DNA from: Blakeslea trispora | Taxonomy: Eukaryota > Mucoromycota > Mucoromycetes > Mucorales > Choanephoraceae | Direction of reading: 5' to 3' | Length of the DNA stretch: 64,000 nt | NCBI GenBank assembly: GCA_025331445.1 | Contig: JAIWNE010000022.1 | Span: 1-64,000 of the forward strand | The notes under the pieces: generated by a model | Seen by the model: the letters and a program-made list of their open reading frames with translations, nothing else | Database searches by the model: none | What the model was told of the DNA's origin: nothing | Made by a program: the position numbers and the translations under genes | Shown here: in pieces, positions 52,086 to 63,738 of the stretch | Numbering within the stretch: position 1 is the first letter of the stretch | How the letters are laid out: each line of letters begins with the position of its first letter

Positions 52086-55000
52086 ATTCTATAACAATGA
52101 AAAAAAAAAGGGGGGGGGGGAGGAAAGAAGGAAAAATAAGAAAATTAGAATAGCTAGAAAACAACTGAAATGTATTTTAAGCTGCTCTTGAAATATGATC
52201 CATTCAGCCATACAACTGAAGAGTTTTTTGGGGCTTGAACCATTTGAAGTCTTAGTAACAGACATTGATTTCAATGCTATCAGTTTCATCTTTATACGAC
52301 TATTTTTAACTTAACAAGTGTATCGATCCCAACAAAACATAAAGAAAGCGCAGTTACAGATATTCTACAACTATAGATTTTGTAAGGTACACTCTCAAAT
52401 CAGCAAGGATGAAGGGTAGAAAAAGACAATATTCAGTATGAACCATAAAATCCTAGCCATACTTAATCTTAATATATCGGTTGAAGAAACTTGTCACTTT
52501 ATATCTCAATCTGATTTTAATAAACGAAAGATGCTTTTAGAGGGGGGGGGGGAAGCTCAAATCATCCAATTTATTGAATTGCTATCAATCATGTAAAGAT
52601 GGGTGTTTTATCCTTCAAGATCGATTTGTTTCTTTCCTCTTATTTCATTTTAGTTATGAATAAGATGCTGTGTTAATTTGATAATAATGTGGCGCATTAT
52701 GCTTATCAATGAAAATCCTTATCAATTTGAGATGCATCAATGGAGGTAGTCACTGAAACCACATTCTTATATCGAACAATGTCACTTTCAGTTTATTCGC
52801 CATACAGACATAATACATGACCAACCTCTACTTGATAAAAGCCATACGATTGATAAAATAATGAATCAGTCGGAAAAAAAACAGTGGTATTTCTTATATA
52901 TCTTCTGTCAATACAGTCTATGCTAGTTATACTCGTATGGTAACTTTGATAATTAAACAAAAAAAGAGAGACAGGCAAACAACCAAAAAGGATAGACACT
53001 GTCATATTTATAGCATCTACACTACAAAAGGTAGTAGATTCATACATCAACTCTATTTGATTTTGTCAGCTTTGAACCCTAAAGAAAGCAATTGTTAAGC
53101 CATAATTGCGAACATTGATCGAATGCCTATATTCGTTGAGGAGATTCATGCTTGTGTCAGCTATGGCAGTTAAAGCTGAGAATACCATAGTGTACAGTGT
53201 GGAACATAATGCCAGTTTTCTTTAAGTTCAGTTTACTTTGAGTTCAGATATCTCACCACATCCTACTGGATGTCGATTGCGGTTTTGAAACTAATCACAA
53301 GATGAGCATCAATGCTCCTCTTGTTTTTTTTTGTCACAGGAGTAACTTGGTGTATTCAAAGAGAAAAGTTCCAGGTAATAAATTGAATTGACGACTCAAA
53401 AAAGATGCAAATTAGGCATTTGGCTCTGAATAAACTAATGTTTTTTGGTTCTCCAATATGATGGTATTAAAGAACAAACTGAACGTTTTATGTTTGCTTT
53501 ATTGACAAGAATAGTCTGAGAATTGTTTGCAGTCAAATCATCAAAGTGACTCAAATACTGTCACTTGAACCATTCTGCTTTACAATCTGAGCTATTTGGA
53601 GCCACCAGTTGCTTATGGAAGGAAGCGTCAACTGTTAAGCAGAAATCCGCCGCAGATACTATAAACAAAAGAAAAAAAAAAGTTGTTTATTTTAGTGCAA
53701 CATGCGCTCAGGCCGGGTTTGTTTTCATATTAGGCACTTTTTTGTTATCAAAGAAATCAACAGTCTCAAAGTAGATTCTAGATTCATTTAGTTTGTTTTA
53801 TAACAGTAACAGAAAACATTGGTTTTATTTATCAATACAGCGCAACAGTAGAACATCCCTGGTTTGTAGAGTCCTCAGGTAAATCTGAAGGGAAAAGAAA
53901 TGGCTATAATTTAACTTGAACACAAGAGCTTAATTTGATTTCTCACTTTCTATTGATTCTGACAGATCCTCTTTTTTCAGGCGTATTTTTTAGACCAATT
54001 GTTCCCGTATGATGAGAAATGGCCTAGTCTCACGAAAGCCAAACCTCTTTTTTTTTTTTTTTTTAGAAAAAAAAAGTTAAGCCTAATAATAAAAGAAGAA
54101 AAAATTACACAGCTAACTTGTTTGTGTATCTCCTTGACAAATTCTAATATTGAAAAACTATTTGAATGTGTTGAATCGATATAGAGAACTGGTTCGTTTA
54201 TACCTTGTATTTAGGCGAGTCCGCTATGATGTTACCTCAAGCAATGTTTGTTTACAATACAGTTTGTTTATGTATCCAGTCACTACGTGATACGTTGCAT
54301 ATCCTGGGATCAGAGATATCCAAAAATAAGTTATCTGCTGCATTTTCTTAAACGCCCTTATAACAGTTAAGGGAAAACTTGTTTCTTATTTTGAGCTTTT
54401 CCCTAGAGAGCTAGACACACTAAATTCAGACTATCACATACAGTCTCGACTTTAGGAATTGCGAAACAAACAGAGCAATGAGTAAGTTGATTTTTTTTTA
54501 TCCATGCACAAGCTATTATGAAATCCCACTGGAAATAAGATTTTGTTAATGTTGAGAGAAAAAAAAAAAGCTTAAGTGAAAAAAACCTGTGAATCGCAAA
54601 ACTTCTTTCTACTCGCATTTGCGTGACATTTTTAAACTGTGTTGACCTGACAAGACTAAGCAGCGTGATGAACTGCGAATGGCATGACCAACAAAAAAAT
54701 ACATGACTCTTTAGTAAAATGTAAAATCGTGCTTAAGTCTATTTCCTTTAACTTGATGATAGAACTGTTTACAAAGAAGATGTTTCCTTCAAAGTTTTAT
54801 CATGCTGTGCGACTATAGACATATGATGCTAAATAGCAGGAACTCTAGATGCACCAGTTGGCTGAAACGGTTCTACTGTCAAAAGAGACATCTACAATCT
54901 AATCAGACCTTATTCGTTAATCATAGTTTTGCCGCCTTTTTTTTCTTTTTTTTTTGCAAACAGATATAAATGTTTTTTTCCCATCATATAGTTGCTTTGT

Positions 55001-55304
55001 ACTGCAGTACATCTTGTTTCTTTCTTTTTTTTTTTTTTTTGAAATGACGCCACTTGGAAAAGAAACCTTCTTGGTAATGTAAGCAATGATAGGTATACAG
55101 TCTATGCACAAACGTATCTATTTAATCAAAGGAAAAAAAGAACGGGTGGCTTCCTTTTTCCATGTAAATAAAGTGTGCCTCTAATAGTAAACGCCATATT
55201 TTTTTTGTTTGTGTTGATAGCTGTACAAACAGTAAAAACAAATGTGGGGACTATTTTGTTTAGGTCTAGGTAAGATGCACCTGAACACTCTTCCAACAAG
55301 AAAA
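52086..55304. other. 3.2 kb gene-free divergent region
   Basis: Between RER1 and the zinc-knuckle gene. AT-rich with scattered A/T runs and two 11-base G runs (52110-52120 and 52542-52552). Frames of 60-85 codons (for example 52793-53050 on minus, 53565-53774 on plus) carry no motif. A multi-exon gene with very short exons could have been missed. Confidence 0.45.
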
Positions 55305-55312
55305 TATAAATA
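55305..55312 (+). promoter_or_regulatory. TATA box (TATAAATA) of the zinc-knuckle gene
   Basis: TATAAATA lies 78 bases before the ATG at 55383 and is followed by a CT-rich leader (TTTTCTCTATTTTTCTCTTT), matching the promoter layout of other genes here. Confidence 0.6.
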
Positions 55313-55382
55313 ACCTTCGTTTTTCTCTATTTTTCTCTTTTGTTATTCAATTTCTTATTTTTTCACAACTCTTGTCAATTCA

Positions 55383-55573
55383 ATGCAATACACTCGCGAA
55401 ACAAACCAATTACTGACTTCAAATAACCAGTTGAAGCCTCTCGATCTATCGCATGGCCAATGGTACAAACATCATAACTTGCCCTCTCCTTCTTTTACTA
55501 ATCGTTGATTTTCAATAGCTCTTGGTGCGGTAAATATGGTCATCAACGCGGAAAGTGTCCCCTGCTACGATAA
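55383..55573 (+). CDS. Tiny CCHC zinc-knuckle protein, 44 aa, two exons
   Basis: Exons 55383-55462 and 55519-55573, split by a 56-base intron (gtacaa donor, caatag acceptor). The spliced product begins MQYTRETNQLLTSNN and ends with a complete zinc knuckle, CSWCGKYGHQRGKC (C-x2-C-x4-H-x4-C), then PLLR and stop. The first cysteine codon is built across the splice junction, so the knuckle exists only in spliced RNA. Such knuckles bind single-stranded RNA or DNA. A TATA box 78 bases upstream and an AATAAA at 55646-55651 frame the gene. It could be a degenerate exon pair of a larger gene or retroelement, but its own promoter and polyadenylation signals argue for a real small gene. Confidence 0.65.
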
Positions 55574-56703
55574 AAAAAATTCAACAGAAAGCCATCATCT
55601 TCATAACCTATACCTTCATGTTCATTGTTTCTTTCTTGCATCCAAAATAAAATTATTGTTTATAGTATTCGTATCAAAAAATATGGCCTCTTTATGAAAC
55701 AATCAATTATACCTTACCTTGAACTCCTGTTCAGTTTGTTGTATTCTTATAACTATCTACAAAGACTTTAAATATAGAGTCCTTACCAATCCGGACCATC
55801 TTGCCTATTGCCAACCAACTGACATGAAGACCGTTGTAGCCCATTACTTTTTGTTTCGCATTTCACTTATAGGTCTCTTCAAACTTGGCTGAAATCCTGG
55901 TCAATCCCACAATTATCGAATTCTAGAATCGATTGCTGCAGAATTATTAGGGTAGTATACATGAACGCAACAGAGATGGAACTCACAACCTGAATTTTTA
56001 TTACTTCCTCAACAAACCCTAAAATCTTTGCTAATTAAGCTCAAGACCAAAGCAACAGAAAGATGCTTTGTATCGAACATTAGTGTGTGTGTGTGTGTGT
56101 TTTCACTATAAATGTGTTATGCTTCAGTTCTTGTCATATTATAGGCGGAGATCTGAAGAAACTGTATGCGTAAAACAAACCAGTTCTTGATTTAAATCGA
56201 CACAGGTTTTTCTTTTTTGCATTTTCACATTTTGTTGACCACAAGCTTGTGTAACAGAAGCACTTTTTTTTTTCTTTCTTGTCTAAATGTTGGATTGGCT
56301 GTCAAGACAAAGTCTCAGAAAAATGTGTGTGTAGTCTTATTCTATAAAGTTGTTTTATTGAGAGTGCAAAAGAATTTGTTTATGCCATAGACAAAACCTA
56401 TTCTTTTTTGTAAGCATTGAATAACAATGCTTGAGGCATAACAAAACATCCATCCATATTTAAAAAGCTAGTCAACAGCTTAAAGAAACAAAAAGATACA
56501 AGTAAAGGCTTTACTTGACAAATAAAAGGGTTTTATTATCTTTGCTCTTTTTGATATATAAAAAGTCTAAAGAGAAAAAAAAAGCTTACAATTAAGTTGA
56601 AACTCCTGAATCGGCTCAGCTGAATATATCTGGGGGAGGAAAAAAAAAGAGGGGAAAAATCTATTTATTTTGTTTCTTTTCTTTCGTATTCTCTCACGTT
56701 AAT
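55574..56703. other. Intergenic with a GT microsatellite
   Basis: 1.1 kb, AT-rich. It contains a nine-unit GT repeat at 56083-56100 and, near the right end, the leader of the kinase gene. No other gene seen. Confidence 0.5.
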
Positions 56704-58481
56704 ATGGCATCCCAGGGCAATTACTTTATTGGTATTGATGTAGGCACAGGGTAATGGCTTTGTTGTATGTCACTATTGTCTCTTAGAATACACACATCTC
56801 ATACGGAATGTATCAAACACTATTTAGATCTGCTCGTGCTGCGATCGTTGATAGTCAAGGCAAACTTGTCTGCTTGGATGTTCAACCCATCTTGCTGCAT
56901 AATCCAAGACACGATATATATCAACAATCCTCAGAAAACATATGGTCAAGTATTGTAACATGTGTTCGCAACATTCTTGCAACTGCTCAACTTGAACCTG
57001 AACACATAAAGGGAATAGGATTTGACGCTACTTGCTCCTTGGTTGTATTGGATAAAGAAGGACTACCTCAATCAGTCGACATGTCAAGCCAGTTCACCAA
57101 CAACGAATACAATGTTATACTTTGGGCAGACCATCGAGCTATTGACCAAGCAAATCGTATCAATGCAACTCATCACCCTGTTCTGCGCTATGTAGGTGAC
57201 ACGATCAGTCCTGAAATGGAGATTCCCAAGACTCTGTGGCTTAAAGAGAACATGCCACCTCAGAAATGGGATCAGATAGGTCATTTGATGGACTTGCCTG
57301 ATTATTTGACATATCGTGCAACCGGATCGACTGTTCGATCCAACTGTTCCCTGACTTGTAAATGCTCCTATCTGCCAAAATTAGTAGGCCAAGGATGGGA
57401 ACCTAGCTTCTTCAGTGCTATTGGATTAGATTGCTTAGTGACTCAGAACTTTGTTCAATTGGGCGGCCAGGAGGTACTTGAGGCAGGAGACCCCGTTGGA
57501 GCAGGCTTATCGCCTCAGGCTGCTCAAGAGTTAGGGTTGTTGCCCCATACGCCTGTTGGATCCGCTATCATAGATGCTTATGCCGGTGCTATTGCTACTT
57601 TGGGCGCCACAGCCAATGAGGCAGAAAAGGAAGCTGTCATCGAAGGACTCAAAACAGATGGTCCTAAACGATTGGCTATCATTAGCGGGACATCCAGTTG
57701 TCATATCACCATGTCGCCTGAACCTATTTTTGTTCCTGGTGTATGGGGTCCATATAGATCTGTGATGGTGCCTGACATGTATTTTGCGGAAGGAGGACAA
57801 TCCTCAACAGGTCAATTAATTGACTTTATGGTAAACACGCATCCAGCACTAGCTGAAGCAAAGCAGGCAGCGTTGGAAAAGTCGCTTGATTTCTATACGT
57901 TCCTTTCTCAACATCTTGTCACGCTCCAAAAGGAACGTCATCTAAAGCACATGGCTGATCTCACCCAACATCTACATATCTATCCTGATTTTCATGGTAA
58001 CCGATCTCCTCTCGCAGATCCTTCATTGCGTGGTTCTATCGTGGGTGTTTCGTTAGATAAGAGTATAGATGATTTGGCAATTAAATATCTGGCTACATTA
58101 CAAGCCATTGGCTGTCAGACAAGACATATAATTGAAGCACTAAATGCTCAAGGATACAAAATTGATACACTTTGTATGTCTGGTGGATTATGTAAAAGCG
58201 CTTTGTTTATGCAAATCTTGGTTGATACTACACAATGTCGCATCATCATGCCAGAGTCTATTGAAGGTGCGGTTGTGATTGGCGCAAGTTTCTTGGGAGC
58301 AAGGGCTTCAGGATTGATTGATAACGACCTCTGGCGCATTATGGTTAAAATGGGAAGAGCTGGAGCTACTGTTATGCCTAGTAACGACCAGGAGGTTCAA
58401 CAGATTTATCAGCGTCGTTACAGTGTATTCTTAGCTATGCTAGAAGATCAAAAGAAGTACAGACAAATAATGTCATTATAA
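56704..58481 (+). CDS. FGGY-family carbohydrate kinase (D-ribulokinase-like)
   Basis: Two exons (56704-56750, 56828-58481), 566 aa. The first exon gives MASQGNYFIGIDVGTG and joins SARAAIVDSQGK, rebuilding the phosphate-1 motif of the ASKHA fold. Other marks are GFDATCSLVVLD, ILWADHRA, the substrate-binding LMDLPDYLTYRATG, ISGTSSCHITMS, and the C-terminal CMSGGLCKSALFMQILVD and GAVVIGASFLGARASG. The FDATCSLVV signature is that of the FGGY subgroup including human FGGY and yeast YDR109C, reported as D-ribulokinases in the cytosol. Starting at an internal Met of exon 2 would lose the P-loop, so the 47-nt first exon matters. Substrate assignment is from family knowledge. Confidence 0.92.
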
Positions 58482-59970
58482 TAAGAAAATTATGTATCAT
58501 ACGCTAGTCGTTATTTTACACTATTTACCGATATTACTAAATGGAATTTCGCTTAAACAAAGATGTAAATCTAAAACAAATAAAAAAGTGAAAATGAATC
58601 AAAGTGGCTCATGCAATGTACACAGCTTATGAAAAGTCCTACTTAATCATGCTGTGTAAAGATCTGAGACTTGTTGAAAGAAACAACAATGATCAATATG
58701 TGTAATCCATCGAAGACAAAAATCATGCATTTATGCTTACCCAAGCAAGAGCATATGAGCATTGAAGTGTTTGAAACTGGAATTGTGGTTGTATAAGCTA
58801 TTCCTGTTTAGTTGGTGTATTAGACATCTTACTTTGATCATATAATTCATCGCTCTCCTTTTTTTAGACCAACCTTTATAAACACGTATCGTTTATATCG
58901 CATAATCTAGAACTTGCAAATGGAGTGTGACAATGTCAGTCCCGCTCCTTGGTTTCCCAATCAAAACATTGTCATGTAGTTACGATAGCTAGCAAGACGA
59001 GGCTGAGAGGAAATAGAAAGTTGCAACATGATTGGTTGAGCTGATTTTTTTTTAGGGGTACCACAAGGCTGTCCTTGACAATAGATGTAAACAGGTTAAG
59101 GATTACACAAAGTTGAGATTCATACAATGAAGCCTACATTATGTTTCCTTTATTGGTTCTATCATAACAATGAAGCTTACCTTTTTTTATGCGCTATCAC
59201 AGCTAAAAAGCTCATTATTTTGGTTTGTATGTTAATGAAGAAAAAATAGCAGGAATCAGAATGTATAGCTTCGCCTTTGCTCTTCTTCCTTCATAGAATA
59301 TCAATCAAGTGAACTAAACTCATTTGCTTCATGCTTTGGCTGAAATTGGAAAGAAGAGGCATCAGGTGTGCTCTGTTTATTCAATAGTTTGAAAGAGAGC
59401 TATCTCTAAAGAGATACACCCGTTCAAACCACTTTATTCTTTCTTTTCAACAACTGCTGCCAAGTTGATATTCGTCTTGAATACCATCTAGCAAATCAAC
59501 ATCCCTCTTGGTAGATACAATTTGACACATTTCTGTAACACAAGAAAAGGTAAAGGTATTGTTGTTTTTGCTATCATCTGATGCTATTCGGAGACCAAAC
59601 TCTTTTTTTTTGATTATCAGATCAATCTATCTATGCCTCTTAACAATCAAAAAAACATTCCTACAAAAATTTCATAGCAGTCTACTCTATACTAAAATAG
59701 CCTACTTTTCATCAAAGCGCAGATTACAGCTGAAGTAATATATCAGTTAAGGGCTTGTTCTGCTGTAGGGAAAACAAGAATCTAAGAGCTGAATTCATTT
59801 TGCCAAAATGTGTACTGACCGAAACTGTACTACTTTAGATGAATCTGATAATTTCAAATGAATGATCCAATCAAATGTCATGACTGAGTTATATAAATAC
59901 ATTACACTCATCTCGATTTTAGCCCCGGTGCGAATTTTTTTTTCTGCTTTTCTCTCTTGTTTCCCTTGAT
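58482..59970. other. 1.5 kb intergenic DNA
   Basis: AT-rich with no convincing frames. A TATATAAAT near 59889-59897 and a short CT-rich leader serve the MFS gene. Confidence 0.5.
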
Positions 59971-61745
59971 ATGAATGAACAAACACCTTTACTACCCAAA
60001 GATTCACGCCCTTCATGCTGCTCACTAAAAGACAATGGAAAGAAACCTTCATGCTGTTCTTTAAAAAGCGCATGTTGCTCAAGTAAAAACAATCAAAGTG
60101 CATGCAGCAAACTACCTCCAGTCAACGACGACGACTATTGTTTTTTGGCAGAACAAAAGTGGGAATACAAATGTATTGCTTTGATGTGCGCTATATTTCT
60201 CGCAGGTAAGATTTGAGCACAACAAGAAAAAAGCAAACCTTTATTGATGCGCTTTTGTTGCCTCTGTCTTGTTGTCATTGTAGTGGGAAGCCATTTTGCA
60301 GCACATACATTGGGTGCAATGAAAAACACGATTAAAGAAGTTAGTAAACACATTCTTTTTTCTGGGATACGCATACTAATTAGACTCGGTTAGGAATTTG
60401 GAATTACCAATTCTCAATATGGTGTTGTTCAATCAAGTGTAGCCATTGTCAATACCATCCTGCCTGTCATTGGTGGCATTTTTATTGATACTTTTGGCAC
60501 TATTCCTGGTGCCCTTATCACCACACTGTTGATCACATCAGGCAATATTCTTGTAGCCACCTCTGTTTCTTTTAGAAGTCTCTATATGATGGTTGTGGGT
60601 CGCGTTCTGTATGGTATCGGAAGTGGCACAGTCGTCATTGTACAAGAAACCATTCTCAGTCAGTGGTTCAAAGGCAGAAGTCTTGCCGCTGTCGTTGCTC
60701 TCATGCTGACAGTCAGTCGATTAGCTTCTTTTTGTGCTCAAGCTACAGTTGTTCCTATTGCAAACTGGACTGGATGGTACGGCTATGGTTTATGGGTAAG
60801 TCAATGGCACATGAAAAGAGAATGCAAGCAATAAGCATCTTTAACTAATATTACTTCAATTAGTTCTCGGCCTCGCTCTGTATCTTCTCTATGCTAGTTA
60901 CCTTTGTCTACATTGGACTTTTACGTACCGTCTCCAACCCCAGCGTTCAATGCCGTAAACAATTGGAGGTCATCAAGCGCAAAAAGACCTTTAGCTGGTC
61001 CAAATTGATGTACCTACCTCATTCATTTTGGCTCATTGCATGTATGGAGTTCTTGCTGGGTGGAGGTTGGGGCTGTTTCTTGCATATTAACAGCGAATAC
61101 GTCAAAATGCATTTCTCTTATAGCGATGCTCATGCGGCAGCTATTGCTAGTGTTGCTCAAGTATTGCCTGTAGTTTTGATGCCCTTCCTTGGTGTGTGTG
61201 TTGACCGATTTGGCAAACGTACTTGGATGATCATTGGCAGTGGATTGATGATGTTGTCTTCCATGCTTTTACTCGAATTCACTTCTGCTTCACCTCTGTT
61301 TGGTATGCTTTTGTTTAGTATCAGTTTATCATTGGGACCTGTTGGCTTGGTTTCCTCTGTTCCTGTAATCTTACCTTTATCGCTTGTTGGCACTGGTATG
61401 GGCTTAATCAAGTCTGGTACTAACATTGGTGCTGCCTTGTTTGACATTGCTACGGGTTTACTACAAGATGCTGATCCTGAAAAAGGATACAGTGGTGTCA
61501 TTCGGTTCTTCATTGTCATTTCTGTTTTAGCCGTATTTGCTGGTCTAGTACTTCATGCTCTAGATCAAACTATTTACCACTCCGTCCTAAGCAGAAGTGC
61601 AAGAGAAGCCTATAGAAGCGATGAAAATAAGCTCAAGAATCCTAAGCCATTGACTCGATTGCCCTCCAATTACATCTATGGTAGCATCTACTTTGGACTG
61701 TGTTGTTTGAGTTGGTTTTTATTTTTTCGATTTATTATGGCGTGA
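59971..61745 (+). CDS. MFS transporter, MFSD1-like, with Cys-rich N-terminus
   Basis: Four exons (59971-60205, 60284-60339, 60394-60795, 60864-61745), 524 aa. About twelve membrane helices are visible in two halves, with the MFS loop motif in the first half (GGIFIDTFGT) and its partner in the second (GVCVDRFGKRTW). The layout (HTLGAMKNTIKEEFGITNSQYG) resembles fungal MFSD1-like carriers, whose animal homologue exports dipeptides from lysosomes. The cytosolic N-terminus contains EQTPLL, an acidic dileucine sorting signal, and eight cysteines mostly in CC pairs (SCCSLK twice, ACCSSK, ACSK). These may be palmitoylated or bind metal. Vacuolar location is inferred from the dileucine motif; substrate is unknown. 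Confidence 0.88.
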
Positions 61746-62940
61746 TCTTTTGATTTCGTCAGATTGAACACTTTTGTATTGACACACCTTCTATACCATA
61801 ATTGATGATGGTTTTCATCCGCTGTAAATTTCTGACTTTTTTACCCTCCCTTTCCCTTTATACACACACACATATATATATGTTTTATATATTTATCCTA
61901 TCATACCTCTCCTTAATTTATGTCTAATTATCTTTATTGGTTCTTGTATATACAATTAGACACCTATCTATTATGCATATCTTCTGCATTTTGTAAATTT
62001 TTATCACTTTACCAAATAAAGTTATATTTCTCCATTTTAATCATCAGCAAGCAATTTAGCTTTCTACAGAAGGGCATTTTTCTTCAAAAAGTAGTATGGC
62101 GTTCATACTCATTGGTTAGTGTGCAAGTCAAAAACGCTAACCAATCACATTAAACAAAAATGTAATAGAGAAATATGCCAATTGTTTCATCTTATTGTAT
62201 TCGTGTCAAATTTAGACATAATCGTTAAAATAGCATCATTGAAAAAACTCTTGCTTTTCTGCTGCTTGGCTGCCACTAGAAAGAACTTTCAACATTTGAT
62301 GAATGCCTTCTACATGAAACAGAAATTTAATTGGTTATATATCTCTTCTACCTTATTCGATCATGGTACACTCCTATCTCAAGTGAGGATCGATTGCTAG
62401 GAACAAGTTTCTGAATAAATCCCTGATATGTCATTATTGGGCCAAATTGGCTGAATTCCGCAAATAGGCTCTTTTTTTTTTTTCTGATCAGAGTTAAATT
62501 TCCATTTTTTTTAAAGTCAAGCAAGTATACTATTATATCGCTTCTATTCAACACGGAACGGATCGATTTGGTTTTGTTCTTTTCTTTTCGATCTTTTTTG
62601 CCAAGTTCGATTCGATGAAAACCAAAAAAAAAAACAAGTGTTCAACCACATGTATTCGTTTGTGGGCTGATAAATGATAACACACTCGATTTAAGGATAC
62701 ATTGTTTGGTAGGAAGTTGAATTATAAGGGTAGTTCCAAACTAGGAAGAATTCAAATTCAGAATGGCCCAATTAGCGTTTACAGAACTCAGTTGCATAAA
62801 GCAACAAATACACACTCGCCCAGAATAGAAGTTTGGGGACACTTTTTTATTTTTTTGAAACCCAGTAATAAAGATATGCAAATTGATGAGTTTGTCAATA
62901 TGTCTAAATGATACTCAACTATGCTGTAACTTCTTATAGT
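61746..62940. other. Intergenic DNA
   Basis: MFS 3' flank with a CA/TA repeat (61862-61882), then AT-rich sequence. Open frames of 60-93 codons show no motif; 62262-62400 is the most protein-like but unassigned. Confidence 0.4.
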
Positions 62941-62964
62941 ATTACGCCTTTCATTTGCTACAAA

Positions 62965-63240
62965 AGTTAGTGCATTTTAATATTACCTTTAGCATCAATT
63001 ACTGCTTAGCATCTGCCGTTTGGATCTTTTGTTCAATTGATGTGTTTAGTAGCCCCTCTTACAGATGGTACAAAGAAAGTTCATTCATTGTTAGCACACA
63101 ACCGAGAATTTTCATTGTTTTTAATCGATGCTTCAAGAGGAGCGCTTGAAATAGCCGTATCCTTATCCTTGATCTAGTTAGTGATGTTAGTCACAGTTGA
63201 AGAAGGTACACAAACAAGGCGTGCGATCTCATTGACACAA
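62965..63240 (-). pseudogene. Second Tc1-type transposase relic
   Basis: On the minus strand, IARLVCVPSSTVTNI then a stop then IKDKDTAISSAP matches the HTH and linker of the relic at 23 kb (TARMIKIPCTSVHNI, VKERDTALPSAP). KHIN-TKD and the end VIDAKGNIKMH plus stop match KEHINWTTD and VIDAKGGTTKY. The catalytic domain is deleted and several stops are present. Same family as the 23-kb copy but more decayed. Confidence 0.6.
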
Positions 63241-63738
63241 GTATCATAAAGTAAAGCAAAACAAGACAATATGATGATCTGTGTGGTAGAAATCTGATTT
63301 TTAAGGCCCGTTCCAATTTTAATTCGGATAAGCGCAGATCAGCCTATTTTGATTCTTTTGGTTTTTTTTTACATCATTCAAGTTAGAAATGATGGTTAAA
63401 AAGAGGTTCCTTTTTTTTCTATTTAAAGAAAAAGCAGAAAAGCATAGAGAGAGTAGGAGTATAAGAAAGAAAAAAAGAAGGCTCAAGCAAAAAAAAAAGC
63501 CCAAGGAAAATTAAGTGTGTGGTTAACCCGATTTCGAAAGAAACTTTAAAATGGTTGAAACTCAATCTAATTCTTTTTTCTTTCTTTTTCATCTTGTTTT
63601 TTTTTCTATCTTTTGTATATATATAAAGTGCTATTTATTGTTATCTGCTTGTTTTTTTTTGTGTTCTTTTCTCTGTATATTATCTATTACAACCCTACAA
63701 GAGAATTATCTATATACCTTATCGCCTCTTTCAAAATA

